47,477 bases of DNA from Hyphomicrobiales bacterium (GCA_900473745.1 UCMW01000024.1:1-47477); one strand, 5' to 3'; positions 32,393 through 42,009 are shown, counted from the stretch's first letter. The notes: generated by a model not told the origin, from the letters alone. Program-made: numbers and translations.

Positions 32393-33631
32393 ATGCATAC
32401 GGGAAATGTGACGACGCCCTTTGGGCGGCGGCCGGTTGTGCTTGCTCTTGTAAAGAGGCAGCTCCAGACGTCCGAGACGAAACCAAACCGCCCGGTCGAA
32501 AAATGGAAGGTGTTTCGCGACGCCTGTGAGGCCCGTGAACGCCTTGGCCTCCAGGACAGGGCGCTGACTGTGCTGGACGCATTGCTGACGTTTTATCCGG
32601 AAAGCGAGCTCAACTGCGATAGCGGATTGGTGGTCTTCCCTTCGAACGCCCAGCTTTCTGTCAGAGCGCACGGCATTACCGGAACGACCTTGCGGCGGCA
32701 TTTGGCTGCCTTGGTCGAAGCCGGACTCATCCAGCGCAAGGATAGTCCGAACGGCAAGCGCTACGCTCACCGGGACAAGGGTGGCGATATCGAGCAAGCC
32801 TTTGGGTTCGATCTTTCTCCACTTTTGGCTCGTGCTGCGGAACTTGCAATCTTGGCACAGGAAGTCGCTGCCGAACGTTTGCAGTTCCGGCGAGCCAAAG
32901 AGGCACTGACTATCTGCCGGCGTGATGTGCGCAAGCTGATTTCAGCAGCGATGGAGGAGGGGGCCGACGGCGACTGGGAAACCATCGAAGACATGTATGT
33001 CGGCATTGTCAGCCGACTTCCCCGCAATCCTGACCGTCACCAGGTGGGGGCAATCCTCGACGAGATGCAGCTTTTGCGCACCGAAATCCTCAACCTTCTG
33101 GAAAATCAGTTAGATTCTCAAAATATGGGCGGCAATGCTGTTCAAAATGGCTGCCACATACAGAATTCAAAACCCGAATCCATCTGTGAACTTGAACCTA
33201 GCTCTGGAAAAGAGCAGGGCGGAGCCGTCGAGCTGGAAGTAGCACCCAAAGCGGTTGCTCAGCCGTTGGCAAAGCCGGAACAGATGAAGGCGTTCCCGCT
33301 GTCGATGGTCCTGAAAGCCTGCCCGCAGATTTTGGATTACGGGCCCGGGGGGACGATCTCCCATTGGCGCGAGCTGATGGGGGCCGCGGTGGTGGTTCGA
33401 TCAATGCTTGGCGTCAGCCCGTCGGCTTACCAGGAAGCTTGTGAGGTGATGGGTCCTGAGAACGCCGCGGTTGCCATGGCTGCAATCTTGGAGAGGGCAG
33501 GGCACATAAACTCGGCAGGTGGATATCTCCGCGATCTCACGCGCCGAGCGAGGACAGGGGAGTTCGGGCTGGGACCGATGCTGATGTCGCTGATGCGTAC
33601 AAGTGCCAACAGCGATCGGAAAACGGGGTGA
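32393..33631 (+). CDS. repC: Replication initiator RepC
   Basis: RepC starts plasmid replication at an origin lying within its own gene. The 412-residue product is full length. The N-terminal part has RepC's winged-helix region (TTPFGRRPV, then VFRDACEARERLGLQDRALTVLDALLTFYP and IQRKDSPNGKRYAHRD). The C-terminal domain ends with the conserved YLRDLTRRARTGEFGLGPMLMSLM. AGGTGAAGGAAT before ATG gives a good ribosome site. The ctRNA lies antisense to the leader. Confidence 0.96.
   Translation: MHTGNVTTPFGRRPVVLALVKRQLQTSETKPNRPVEKWKVFRDACEARERLGLQDRALTVLDALLTFYPESELNCDSGLVVFPSNAQLSVRAHGITGTTLRRHLAALVEAGLIQRKDSPNGKRYAHRDKGGDIEQAFGFDLSPLLARAAELAILAQEVAAERLQFRRAKEALTICRRDVRKLISAAMEEGADGDWETIEDMYVGIVSRLPRNPDRHQVGAILDEMQLLRTEILNLLENQLDSQNMGGNAVQNGCHIQNSKPESICELEPSSGKEQGGAVELEVAPKAVAQPLAKPEQMKAFPLSMVLKACPQILDYGPGGTISHWRELMGAAVVVRSMLGVSPSAYQEACEVMGPENAAVAMAAILERAGHINSAGGYLRDLTRRARTGEFGLGPMLMSLMRTSANSDRKTG
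33095..33190. other. Probable origin of replication (AT-rich segment inside repC)
   Basis: Known repABC origins lie in the AT-rich middle of repC. The segment around 33100-33185 is clearly poorer in G and C than the rest of the gene (for example GGAAAATCAGTTAG). It encodes the low-complexity linker between the two RepC domains. Location is inferred from family knowledge and composition. Confidence 0.45.
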
Positions 33632-33736
33632 GGGGTAGTGCCGACGCACCGAGTCTTGGACTCGATCGAATAGACCACAGGGACGAGGGACGACGCGTTC
33701 CTAAATGGCCATCACTTGACGACGGTTTTCCGTTCT

Positions 33737-34357
33737 TCAATCGTCTGTCTGGGTTTCGACCTTGGATGATTTACGACCTGGTGGCCGGCCAGGGGGACGG
33801 CCTTTCCTGCTGAGTCTCGCCGCTTTTCTAGCCAGTCGTTGGCGTTCGGCCTCAGCTTGTGCTTCTTGCCGAGCTTCAAGAACATCCTTAGGCGTCAGTT
33901 GACCAACTATACCGATCAAACTGCGTATGGTGTCATGCGGAAGGTCATGAATGAGTCTGAAGAGTTCAACTCGATCATCGGCCTCTTCAGGATTTTTACC
34001 GTAGAGATGAGGTGCTGCGGCATGAATCATCTGCATCGGCAGGAATCCAAGGAGCTCGGAAAGGTGAATCATGCGAGAGACGGTCAGTCGCGAAATGTTC
34101 AGTTCGTAGCGGCTATAGACCACTCGAGCGAGACCAGCCAAAGTCGCGAAATCACTCTGGGTCAAACCAGTTTCTAAGCGTTGGGACTGTAGGAATGCGG
34201 ATAGTTTTGCGTCAATCTCGCCGAAGCTGACTATGCCGTCGAATCCCTCATGGCGGTACAAGGGTCTCTGGAAATCTGGATCTGTAGTCTCAACCAGTTC
34301 CCTTGATTTGATATAGTCGGATAGATTCCGCACCGTCGGTATTCCCTCAGTCCCCAA
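33737..34357 (-). CDS. XRE-family transcription regulator with basic tail
   Basis: A 206-residue protein with a helix-turn-helix at about residues 58-105 (SQRLETGLTQSDFATLAGLARVVYSRYELNISRLTVSRMIHLSELLGF). The last 30 residues are basic and AT-hook-like (RKGRPPGRPPGRK). The frame opens at TTG 34357; GTG at 34333 is an alternative. Convergent with repC, with 105 bp between their stops. It probably regulates a plasmid function such as copy number, transfer or the neighbouring hydrolase; the target is unknown. Confidence 0.82.
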   Translation of the reverse strand: MGTEGIPTVRNLSDYIKSRELVETTDPDFQRPLYRHEGFDGIVSFGEIDAKLSAFLQSQRLETGLTQSDFATLAGLARVVYSRYELNISRLTVSRMIHLSELLGFLPMQMIHAAAPHLYGKNPEEADDRVELFRLIHDLPHDTIRSLIGIVGQLTPKDVLEARQEAQAEAERQRLARKAARLSRKGRPPGRPPGRKSSKVETQTDD

Positions 34358-34466
34358 GTCCGCCTGGGGCGGTTATCACGCACATATAATTCCAAAAAGA
34401 CACTGTCATTCAACACATGGCGCTACAATGCTGCAAACTTGAACTTGAGGCGGGCTCACACTCCGC

Positions 34467-35528
34467 TTAGATCGATGCGGAAATTCCGGCTTTCGAAAGC
34501 TCCTTTAGGGTCGGCATCTCCATCAAAAATCTCAGCACCTTCCTAGCTGCGATGATGTTGTAGGGGAACATCCCAATGGAGGAGTGTCCACAATTGAGCT
34601 GCAGAAGCTCCGGTGGCCGTCCGCGTAAGCTAGTCAAGTCGTTTATCAGGTGGTGCGCCCTCTCTGGGCGCGCAATCGTATCGCGCTTCCCCTGCACGAA
34701 CAGCAATTCTAGGTCAGGACGCGAGAGCCAGAAAGTATGCATGTCGAGATTAATTAGGGTCCACGCCTTCCTCAAATCTTCAAGTGACATCGAGGGTTCA
34801 ATCCGCCCTTTTAGACGTTGCATGGTCTCTGAAGTCCAAATCAGGTCAGCAGGGCTTGGCGGTGTTACCATCAAGACGGCCTTATCGACCATCTCTTCTT
34901 GAGCTGCCACCAGTCCAGCAACTGTACCACCTAAACACATGCCTACGACAGAAATCGTGCGGTACCTCCGACCTTTGAGCCAGCGAACAATTTTCCGGCC
35001 GTCCAACACCGCCTGCCTCATGGACCGAACAGTTCGGCCTACGCTGGCATTGAAAAATTGTTCTTCCGAACAATCGTTCGAGCCCCGGCTGAAATGATAC
35101 GGTAAGGTGGCCTCGACGACAGTCATACCCCTCTTGGCGAAATATTTGGAGAACGCTGGATAGCGGTTGCGTGAGTACCAATGATGAAACACGACAAGCG
35201 CGTGGTCTTTTGCTCCACTCTCGGTGAGAACGCACTCAAAGACGTTGTTATTCTCGTCAGATGTCTTGATGTCCGATTCAAAAACGACTCGGCTTTCATC
35301 TTGGTAGATCGGTTCAGCCGGCAAGAGCGGTGTAAAAAACGCTTCCGTTTCGCAGAGCGTCGTGACGGCCAAGTCGTGATGGCCATCATTTACAACTGGC
35401 TCATTGACCGCAAATGCCAGAGAGGTGTCATGTGCGAAGCCGATTGCGCTTTTGCTAATTCGTTCCTGACGTTGGAGTGACCGCTTGATGTGTTTGCGAT
35501 CATGATGACGTGCGAGATAGCGAAACAT
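34467..35528 (-). CDS. Alpha/beta hydrolase with Cys nucleophile motif
   Basis: An alpha/beta hydrolase of about 353 residues. ATG at 35528 has AGGAGAAAGTT before it. The nucleophile elbow reads VVGMCLGGTVAG, with Cys (about residue 197) where most members have Ser, as in dienelactone hydrolases (GYCLGG). The acid is probably Asp in GKRDTIARPE and the base His in NCGHSSIG near the C-terminus. The N-terminal 90 residues are not recognised. It lies between traG and the repABC unit and is transcribed toward the rep end. The substrate is unknown; signal or lactone breakdown is one possibility, given its place in a transfer region. Confidence 0.75.
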   Translation of the reverse strand: MFRYLARHHDRKHIKRSLQRQERISKSAIGFAHDTSLAFAVNEPVVNDGHHDLAVTTLCETEAFFTPLLPAEPIYQDESRVVFESDIKTSDENNNVFECVLTESGAKDHALVVFHHWYSRNRYPAFSKYFAKRGMTVVEATLPYHFSRGSNDCSEEQFFNASVGRTVRSMRQAVLDGRKIVRWLKGRRYRTISVVGMCLGGTVAGLVAAQEEMVDKAVLMVTPPSPADLIWTSETMQRLKGRIEPSMSLEDLRKAWTLINLDMHTFWLSRPDLELLFVQGKRDTIARPERAHHLINDLTSLRGRPPELLQLNCGHSSIGMFPYNIIAARKVLRFLMEMPTLKELSKAGISASI

Positions 35529-35674
35529 AACTTTCTCCTGTTCGTCGCAGATGCAAAGCACTCGTAGGGTTGTTCCGGACGGAGGATCCTTCATCGCAGA
35601 GCTGCGGGTAGTACCGGCCATGCTCATCCTGACGGAACAAGACGGCAACACCCGTGCCCGGCTGAAGGTCGCGT

Positions 35675-37330
35675 TTATGATGCGATGTCGAATGTTCCCT
35701 GGAATTCCGCATCCGAGTAATACCTTAGCTTGTGGGCAACGATCGGACGTCGTCCCGCCAGAAATAGCAACTGCACATGAGATGGCAGCGTTCGAATTTC
35801 ATCCGAGGTCAGCAATGGGCGTGCGGTATGGTGCTGGCTGTAGGTAATTCCGGACTGCTCAGAATCCACGGCATGCGCCATCGTCCGGAACACCACGGTC
35901 TCTTGTCCTAGAAGATCTGAGACGAGGCGCGCACTGTCGTGATCGTTGACGCCGAATACCTGAAGGACACCTGCATTTGACAGGAATGTCCCGGCCTTTT
36001 GCACGTAAGTGGATCGCAGCTGGTGAACGTCCTGCAGGATGGGCCAGAGTTGCACGCCGTATCCTGCCATGAGACCCATGGCGCGCTCAACGGGTGCCAG
36101 GTAGCCGAGCGCTGCAAATTCATCCAGAAGGTAGAGGACTGGTGTGTGTGGCTTCTCTGGCGTACGCGCCATATCGAGGAGGCTTTGCGTCACAAGCAGA
36201 CGGAGCCAGCGGGAATATGTTGAGAGGCGATCGGGCGGCAGGACGAGGAACACCGTGGTGTTGCGACGCTTGAGATCGGCAAATGAGAAATAGCTCTCAT
36301 CGAGCACGCGGTTCATGCGGGGACTGTCAAGGAAATGGGTGTGTCGCTGGGCGGCCGATAGAACGCCTGCCGCTTCGCGATCGGACTTGCCCAGGTGGCG
36401 GTTCGCTGCCCTCGCGATCAATCCGCCAGCATCGCTCATATCTTGCATCTCTTTGAGCAAGGCGGCAAAGCGCTCAGGAGCTAGGGTCAGATACTCACGC
36501 AGCGTGCCTAAGTGGCGTCGTGCTGCGGGTTCGACTGCAACGATCTTGAGGATCAGGCCTGAGATCAGCGCTTTGGCTTCTTCGTTCCAATGGGCCTCTC
36601 CTGTCATGCCCGGATCATCGACGACCAGTGCATCGGCAAGCGTGCTGGCATCTTCGGCGACATCGAGGCCATCGGGGTCAAGGGTATCGAGCGGATTGAA
36701 TGCGGACGAGCGGATCCCTGTCACGCCGAATGGATCGAGGACGTGAACCGGTCCAAACCTCTCCCGGGCTCGGCTCGCGATCTTTGCATTCTCGCCCTTT
36801 GGGTCGATACACACGATCGAGCGGTCGGCAGTCAGCAAGTTCGGGATAATGGTGCCCACGCCTTTGCCGGTGCGTGTCGGGGCCATCGTGAGAAGATGGC
36901 TTGGACCGGCATAGCGCAGCATCTTGCCTGTTGTTGCGTCGCGTCCGATCAAGAGGCCGTTGTCTGTCCGGACAAGAGGGGAGACCTCCCTGTCTGTGGC
37001 AAAGCGCGCTGAGCCGTGGGTATCGGTTTGGATGTCGCCAAAGTGCGTGAGGATCAGAGGGGCACACAAGAGCAGCAGGCCCAGCGGAATGCTGAGGGTG
37101 AAGACAATGTTCAGGATGCTCCAGGAGAGCGACTGCGGTTCGAAACCGAGCTCCCGCGCTTTTAGGCTCAGCCAAAATCCACCTATGATCACGGCGCCGA
37201 GATAGGCAAGCAGGACTTTAAGACCTGTCGGCGTGAACGCCTTTGCCAAGGCGGCTGAAATCGCCCAAGCGGGATTAGCGAAAGCCAGACGCACCATGGT
37301 GCTGTAGGCTCTGAATAATCTCATTGGCGC
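35675..37330 (-). CDS. traG: Conjugative coupling protein TraG (VirD4 family)
   Basis: A hexameric membrane ATPase that links the relaxosome to the mating channel. The product has two N-terminal transmembrane helices (about residues 30-100), a Walker A (APTRTGKGVG), a Walker B (LYLLDEFAALG) and the VirD4 all-alpha insertion in between. It is full length, about 550-590 residues. The exact start is unclear: ATG at 37330 and ATG at 37321 both lie behind GGAG, and the frame is open to a TTG at 37441. It is followed on the same strand by the hydrolase and preceded by traD, as in Ti plasmids. Confidence 0.94.
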   Translation of the reverse strand, partial: APMRLFRAYSTMVRLAFANPAWAISAALAKAFTPTGLKVLLAYLGAVIIGGFWLSLKARELGFEPQSLSWSILNIVFTLSIPLGLLLLCAPLILTHFGDIQTDTHGSARFATDREVSPLVRTDNGLLIGRDATTGKMLRYAGPSHLLTMAPTRTGKGVGTIIPNLLTADRSIVCIDPKGENAKIASRARERFGPVHVLDPFGVTGIRSSAFNPLDTLDPDGLDVAEDASTLADALVVDDPGMTGEAHWNEEAKALISGLILKIVAVEPAARRHLGTLREYLTLAPERFAALLKEMQDMSDAGGLIARAANRHLGKSDREAAGVLSAAQRHTHFLDSPRMNRVLDESYFSFADLKRRNTTVFLVLPPDRLSTYSRWLRLLVTQSLLDMARTPEKPHTPVLYLLDEFAALGYLAPVERAMGLMAGYGVQLWPILQDVHQLRSTYVQKAGTFLSNAGVLQVFGVNDHDSARLVSDLLGQETVVFRTMAHAVDSEQSGITYSQHHTARPLLTSDEIRTLPSHVQLLFLAGRRPIVAHKLRYYSDAEFQGTFDIAS

Positions 37331-37455
37331 CATGCTCCTTAAATCTAGAGCTACGCAATCCGTGAACCGTGCAACCCCTTTTTGCAGTAGCCGAAATTCT
37401 TCAATCAACTTTTTGGCGTGAATTTGGCTTTGTGGGCGCAAAATGCGCCTGCCGG

Positions 37456-37713
37456 TTACTTCAGGATGTCATCGAACAAGACCTTGTCATTGTCTCGGGT
37501 GAGAAAGCCCGGCAGCTCGCGGCGCAGCCAGTCTGCCAGGCGCGCACTAAACTCCGGGTCGTTGGCGTTCTCCAACCGATGCAGGACGAGGGCGCCGAGG
37601 AGAACTTTGCGACGGGTATCGTTGGCGCGCTCCTGCTTGGAGAGCCTTGCCTTGAGAGCAGATCGCTGTGCATCAAGCTGAGCGAGGCGTTCTTCGATGG
37701 ATTTGCGAGCCAT
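37456..37713 (-). CDS. traD: Conjugal transfer protein TraD
   Basis: A small (85-residue) relaxosome-associated protein. The sequence RRKVLLGALVLHRLENAND-x-EFSARLADWLRRELPGFLTRDNDKVLF follows the TraD family of Ti-type plasmids, which has a basic helical start and a conserved RRKVLLGAL block. ATG at 37713 is preceded by GTG in frame and AAGGACTAGGTG as ribosome site. It lies directly after the gene at 37717, with only 3 bp between stop and start, and before traG. Confidence 0.85.
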   Translation of the reverse strand: MARKSIEERLAQLDAQRSALKARLSKQERANDTRRKVLLGALVLHRLENANDPEFSARLADWLRRELPGFLTRDNDKVLFDDILK

Positions 37714-37716
37714 CAC

Positions 37717-38187
37717 CTAGTCCTTCTTATAAATCGCTTTGGTTTTGCGCAGCGCTTCACCGCTGTCGATAAGACCGGCCTTTAGTGCATCGCGGACAAT
37801 CGCAAACTCCTTTCCCGCGGGCAGGTAATGCGGGTCATCGCGGGTTGCGACGTGTTCGCTACTCTTTCCCGATCCTGCAAACACAATGCCACTGATGTCT
37901 GGATCCGCCGTCAGGATGGTTGCGATATGGCTGTCGACCATACCCGTTGTGTCGCCGCTAAAATCTCGGCTGACATGAACGTCTCCCGCTTCTGTTCTGA
38001 TTGTCAGTCCGTCCAGGTGAGGGAGAAGGTCCAGTATGCGCGTCAGCGATGATACCGTCTGCTCACTGAAGGATATCGGCTGAGAGCCATTGCTCTGCAT
38101 CAGCAATTGCCAGGGCCTTGATTGCACACTCTTTCGAACACGCTTGACAGCGCTGGGGTTCAAGCTGCGGTCTGGTGTCTTTGTCAC
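37717..38187 (-). CDS. Transfer-region protein in the traC position
   Basis: A 156-residue soluble protein starting at GTG (38187) with GGAGG about 8 bp upstream. It sits where traC normally lies (traC-traD-traG, divergent from traA), but its sequence does not show the short coiled-coil pattern I expect of Ti-type TraC. Visible parts: a basic start (KTPDRSLNPSAVKRVRKS), a segment LTRILDLLPHLDGLTIRTEAGDVHVS and the end ALKAGLIDSGEALRKTKAIYKKD. It is probably an accessory relaxosome protein. Function is inferred from position. Confidence 0.6.
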   Translation of the reverse strand: MTKTPDRSLNPSAVKRVRKSVQSRPWQLLMQSNGSQPISFSEQTVSSLTRILDLLPHLDGLTIRTEAGDVHVSRDFSGDTTGMVDSHIATILTADPDISGIVFAGSGKSSEHVATRDDPHYLPAGKEFAIVRDALKAGLIDSGEALRKTKAIYKKD

Positions 38188-38374
38188 CGTGCGCTCCTCC
38201 AGGATCAGTCTGCTTCATGAAGTACTAGCCTGGTTGGCAAATGATGTCACCCCGAGGCTGTTGAAATTGGTCACGCACCCATGTCGGCAATCGACTGATA
38301 ACATCAACAAAGTCGTCGCAGCTTCTGCGGCGTTCGTCACACCGTGGCTGATTGAGCGGAGCGAGATGAAGTTA

Positions 38375-38392
38375 CAAGGGCGCATATACGGG
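38375..38392 (+). other. Origin of transfer (oriT), MOB-Q nic region
   Basis: CAAGGGCGCATATACGGG (38375-38392) closely matches the nic region of Ti plasmid and RSF1010-type oriTs, which have CAAGGGCGCA followed by a short AT tract. It lies between the divergent traC-position gene and traA, exactly where oriT is found in Ti-type plasmids. Cleavage would be expected within or next to the TGCGCCC strand. Confidence 0.75.
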
Positions 38393-38457
38393 TTGCTGCT
38401 CAACCCATGCTCGGCTATCCTCACTATGCGTCGCAATCTCTAGGAGTTCAAATAGTC

Positions 38458-41400
38458 TTGGCGATCTTCTACTGCCAGATGTCTGTTGTCTCTCGTACCA
38501 CTGGACGCAGCGCCGTTGCGGCGGCTGCCTATCGCACGGCCAAGATCCTAACCAACGAGCGTGATGGCCTTGTTCATGACTACCGCCGGCGTGATGGTGT
38601 TGGTCATTCGGAGATTGTGCTTCCCGAAGATGTGGATGCGGAATGGGCGCGGGACAGGTCAGCTCTGTGGAATGCCGCTGAAGGCTCTGAGAACCGCAAG
38701 GATGCGAGGGTGGCGCGCGAGTTCGTGGTTGCGCTTCCGCATGAGCTCTCAGAGGAGGGGCGGATATCGCTCACGCGGGCGTTCGCTCAGGATCTGGCGA
38801 ACCGCTACGGCGCTGGTGTTGATTTTGCCATTCACACGCCAGGCGTCCAGGGCGATGTTCGCAACTATCATGCCCATGTTCTGATGACGACGCGACAGGT
38901 GACGGGCGAGGGGTTGGGGGCGAAGACCACTATCGAGTTGGCGAATAAGGATCTGCTGCCGAAGGGGTTAGCCCCGACGCAGATGCAGCTCGTCGATATC
39001 CGGCGATCGTGGGAGGGAATGGCGAACGATCATCTGGCAAGAGAAGGGTTCGATATCCGCATCGACCACCGCTCGCACGCTGAGCGTGGTCTGGAGATCG
39101 AGCCAACGGAGCATATGGGTGTCGGTGCCACAAATCTGCGTCGTCGGGGCGGTCGTGTCGATCGCTCACGTCTGGATGGCGATGCTGGTCAACGCAACGC
39201 AGATGTCATCCGGGAGAGGCCGGAACAGGTTCTGTCGATCATCACCTCTGAGAAAAGCGTGTTCGACCGGCATGACATTGCTCGCACGCTGCATCGCTAC
39301 ATCAATGACGACGCGCAGGCGTTCCAGAACGCATTTGCCTCTGTCATGGCGTCTCCTGCACTAACAGAGCTTCGTCCGGAACGGGTGGATGGAGAGACGG
39401 GCGAGGTGGAGCTTGCGCGTTATTCGACCCGGGAGATGGTGGAGATCGAGCAGGGCATGGCGGATGCGGCCGAGCGTTTGCACCAGGCGCACAATCATCA
39501 TGTCGATCGTCGCCATGTTGTGAGCTCCATGGAGGAGATGGACGAGGGGCTGCGCCTCAAGTCCGGCAATCCTAACTCACGTCTCTCCGATGAGCAGCGG
39601 CAGGCGATCAGGCATGTGACCGGGTCGGAGCGCATTGCGGCTGTTGTTGGTCTTGCCGGTGCTGGTAAGTCGACAATGCTGGCTGCGGCTGCCCAGGCTT
39701 GGGAGCGACAGGGCTACACGGTTCATGGCGCAGCACTCTCTGGCAAAGCTGCGGAAGGCTTGGAGGAAAGTTCCGGGATCAAGAGCCGTACCTTGGCTTC
39801 CTGGTCGCGCAGTTGGGAGAGTGAGAAGCATCAGCTTGGTCGTGGCGATGTCTTTGTGATCGACGAAGCCGGCATGGTCGGTAGTCGACAGCTTGCATCC
39901 TTTGTGGGCGAAGTGGAGAAGCGTGGCGCGAAGATCGTGTTGGTGGGAGATCACGAGCAGCTTCAGGCGATCGGGGCAGGGGCTCCTTTCCGCGCCATTG
40001 CCGAGCGGATCGGTCATGCATCGCTTGGTGAGATCAAGCGACAGCAGGAGCCGTGGCAGCAGGAGGCATCTGTCGCCTTTGCCTCCCACCGAACCGCGGA
40101 GGGGCTGGCTGCCTACCGGGATAACGGCAACATCCACTTTGCTTCTGGACGCGATGAAGCGCGCGCTGCGGTGGTGCGGGATTATCTTGCCGATCGCGAC
40201 CTGCATCCGGAGGCTTCCCGTGTTGCCATGGCCCATCGTCGCGTGGATGTTCGCGCGATCAATGAGGGGATCCGTGCTGAGCTTCAGGAGCGGGGTGTGC
40301 TTGGCAAAGGTGAAGAGGCTGGCGAGTTCAGCTTCCAGACGAATGACGGCGCGCGCAGCTTCGCGCCTGGGGACCGGATTGCGTTCCTGGAGAACAGCCG
40401 CGACCTTGGTGTGAAGAACGGCATGCTGGGGGAGGTGAGGGCTGTTGAGCAGGACGCCATATATGTTGAGCTAGACGGTGCTTCTGGTCGAGCGGCTGAT
40501 GCCCGGATGGTCAGAGTGCCGATGAACGACTACCGGTCGGTTGATCACGGCTATGCCACGACGATCCACAAAAACCAGGGCGCGACAGTCGACCGGGCCT
40601 TTGTCCTGGCGTCCGGCACGATGGATCGGCATCTCACCTATGTCGCCATGAGCCGCCATCGCCATGACGTGCAGCTTTATGCGGATGCCCAAGAGTTCGC
40701 CTCGCGCAGGAGCGATCAGGTGGTGGCGCAAGGCAAGCTGGTGGAGCATGGTGCGGCACCCTATGAGCACAAGGACGGCAACGCCAAGAGCTACTTCGTC
40801 ACGCTGGAGAATGCTGCGGGTGAGCGGCACACGACGTGGGGTGTGGGTCTGCAGCAAGCAATTGCAGAAGCCTCTCCGGATATGGGCTCGACGATTGGGC
40901 TCAAACACACTGGCGCAGAGGCTGTGCGTCTGCGCAACGGGCAGGAGGCGAGCCGCAATGCATGGACGGTGATGGGTACCGATGGGCTGGCCTATGCGCA
41001 GCTGGAACATCGGTTGTCTCGTTCCGGCGTGAAGGAAACGACGCTCGATTATGCCCGGGATTTTGCCGAGCGGCGCGGAATTGCTCAGCAGTTTGGTGTC
41101 AGTAGTGAGATTGAGGTCCGGCTCACAGAGGCATTGGGGCAGCCCGGCCAAAATGTAACGCAGATAGACCACGTGGATCATACGAGCTTGAGTTACACTG
41201 GTGCGGATCGCTCGGCTTTGCGGGAAGAACAGCCGGAGGCAATTGGCTTTGAAATCCGAACACCGCTTGTGCCGGCGAAGATTCACCATGACCGTAGCGT
41301 TGAGGACGTGGCGCGGCAGAAGACAATGGCGACGTTCGGCCCGAGCTGGAACGGAGTGGAGAGAATCGTGCGCCAGGTGTTCCGGGATCCGCAGGAAGCC

Positions 41401-42009
41401 TCGAGGAAGATCCTGGCCTCACTGGTGGAACTGGATGGCGACAGTGCAGGTGTCGAACACGCCTTGAACAGAAGGCCGGAGCAGTTCGGTGAGCTTCGCG
41501 GCAAGACTGGCATCCTCGGTGACAACAAGGAACGCATTGAAGCGCGGCAGTCTGCGTCGATCGTTGCGAAGCATGTAAGTGCTGCCGGTGAGCAATGGCA
41601 GCGACGCTTCGTTCAGGAGGAGAGATCAGAACGCTGGCAGCGTGAAAATAGAGACAATGTCGAAGTGCCGAACTTAAGCCCACCGAGCGCTTCTCTCGTC
41701 GCTGGCGTCCGCGACGTTGAGACCAGTGACCGGCATCGCTGGATTAATAGCCTAAGTGCGACGAAAGATGGACGCGCTGCTCTCGAAGAGGCAAAGCAAG
41801 TGTGGAGTGCGATTAGTAAGAGATTTGGCTCCGAAGACTTGGGCGAGATCGCCACGCGGGTCAAAGAGGACCCAGGTCTGGCTCAACATGCCGAGACCAT
41901 TCGATCGGTGGCGAGCCTTGTGAGGAACATGACTGCTGCGGAAGTTCAGAGGGAATGGTCGACGCGAGGGGCGATACAGAAGGCTAAAGACAACGGGCTA
42001 GAGCGATAA
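38458..42009 (+). CDS. traA: Relaxase/helicase TraA (MOB-Q)
   Basis: TraA nicks oriT and unwinds the transferred strand. Residues 1-230 are a MobA/MobL relaxase domain with FYCQMSVVSRTTGRSAVAAAAYRT at the start, where Ti TraA has the same pattern. At about 395-760 lies a RecD-like helicase: Walker A (VVGLAGAGKSTM), Walker B (VIDEAGMVGSRQL), GDHEQLQAIGAGAPFRAI, TIHKNQGATVDRAF and YVAMSRHR. The C-terminal 400 residues are coiled and less conserved. TTG at 38458 (MAIFYCQ) is chosen because it gives the family N-terminus, with GGAG 11 bp before it; ATG at 38407 is in frame upstream. Total length is about 1183 residues. No traF, traB or traH follows. Confidence 0.95.
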   Translation: MAIFYCQMSVVSRTTGRSAVAAAAYRTAKILTNERDGLVHDYRRRDGVGHSEIVLPEDVDAEWARDRSALWNAAEGSENRKDARVAREFVVALPHELSEEGRISLTRAFAQDLANRYGAGVDFAIHTPGVQGDVRNYHAHVLMTTRQVTGEGLGAKTTIELANKDLLPKGLAPTQMQLVDIRRSWEGMANDHLAREGFDIRIDHRSHAERGLEIEPTEHMGVGATNLRRRGGRVDRSRLDGDAGQRNADVIRERPEQVLSIITSEKSVFDRHDIARTLHRYINDDAQAFQNAFASVMASPALTELRPERVDGETGEVELARYSTREMVEIEQGMADAAERLHQAHNHHVDRRHVVSSMEEMDEGLRLKSGNPNSRLSDEQRQAIRHVTGSERIAAVVGLAGAGKSTMLAAAAQAWERQGYTVHGAALSGKAAEGLEESSGIKSRTLASWSRSWESEKHQLGRGDVFVIDEAGMVGSRQLASFVGEVEKRGAKIVLVGDHEQLQAIGAGAPFRAIAERIGHASLGEIKRQQEPWQQEASVAFASHRTAEGLAAYRDNGNIHFASGRDEARAAVVRDYLADRDLHPEASRVAMAHRRVDVRAINEGIRAELQERGVLGKGEEAGEFSFQTNDGARSFAPGDRIAFLENSRDLGVKNGMLGEVRAVEQDAIYVELDGASGRAADARMVRVPMNDYRSVDHGYATTIHKNQGATVDRAFVLASGTMDRHLTYVAMSRHRHDVQLYADAQEFASRRSDQVVAQGKLVEHGAAPYEHKDGNAKSYFVTLENAAGERHTTWGVGLQQAIAEASPDMGSTIGLKHTGAEAVRLRNGQEASRNAWTVMGTDGLAYAQLEHRLSRSGVKETTLDYARDFAERRGIAQQFGVSSEIEVRLTEALGQPGQNVTQIDHVDHTSLSYTGADRSALREEQPEAIGFEIRTPLVPAKIHHDRSVEDVARQKTMATFGPSWNGVERIVRQVFRDPQEASRKILASLVELDGDSAGVEHALNRRPEQFGELRGKTGILGDNKERIEARQSASIVAKHVSAAGEQWQRRFVQEERSERWQRENRDNVEVPNLSPPSASLVAGVRDVETSDRHRWINSLSATKDGRAALEEAKQVWSAISKRFGSEDLGEIATRVKEDPGLAQHAETIRSVASLVRNMTAAEVQREWSTRGAIQKAKDNGLER

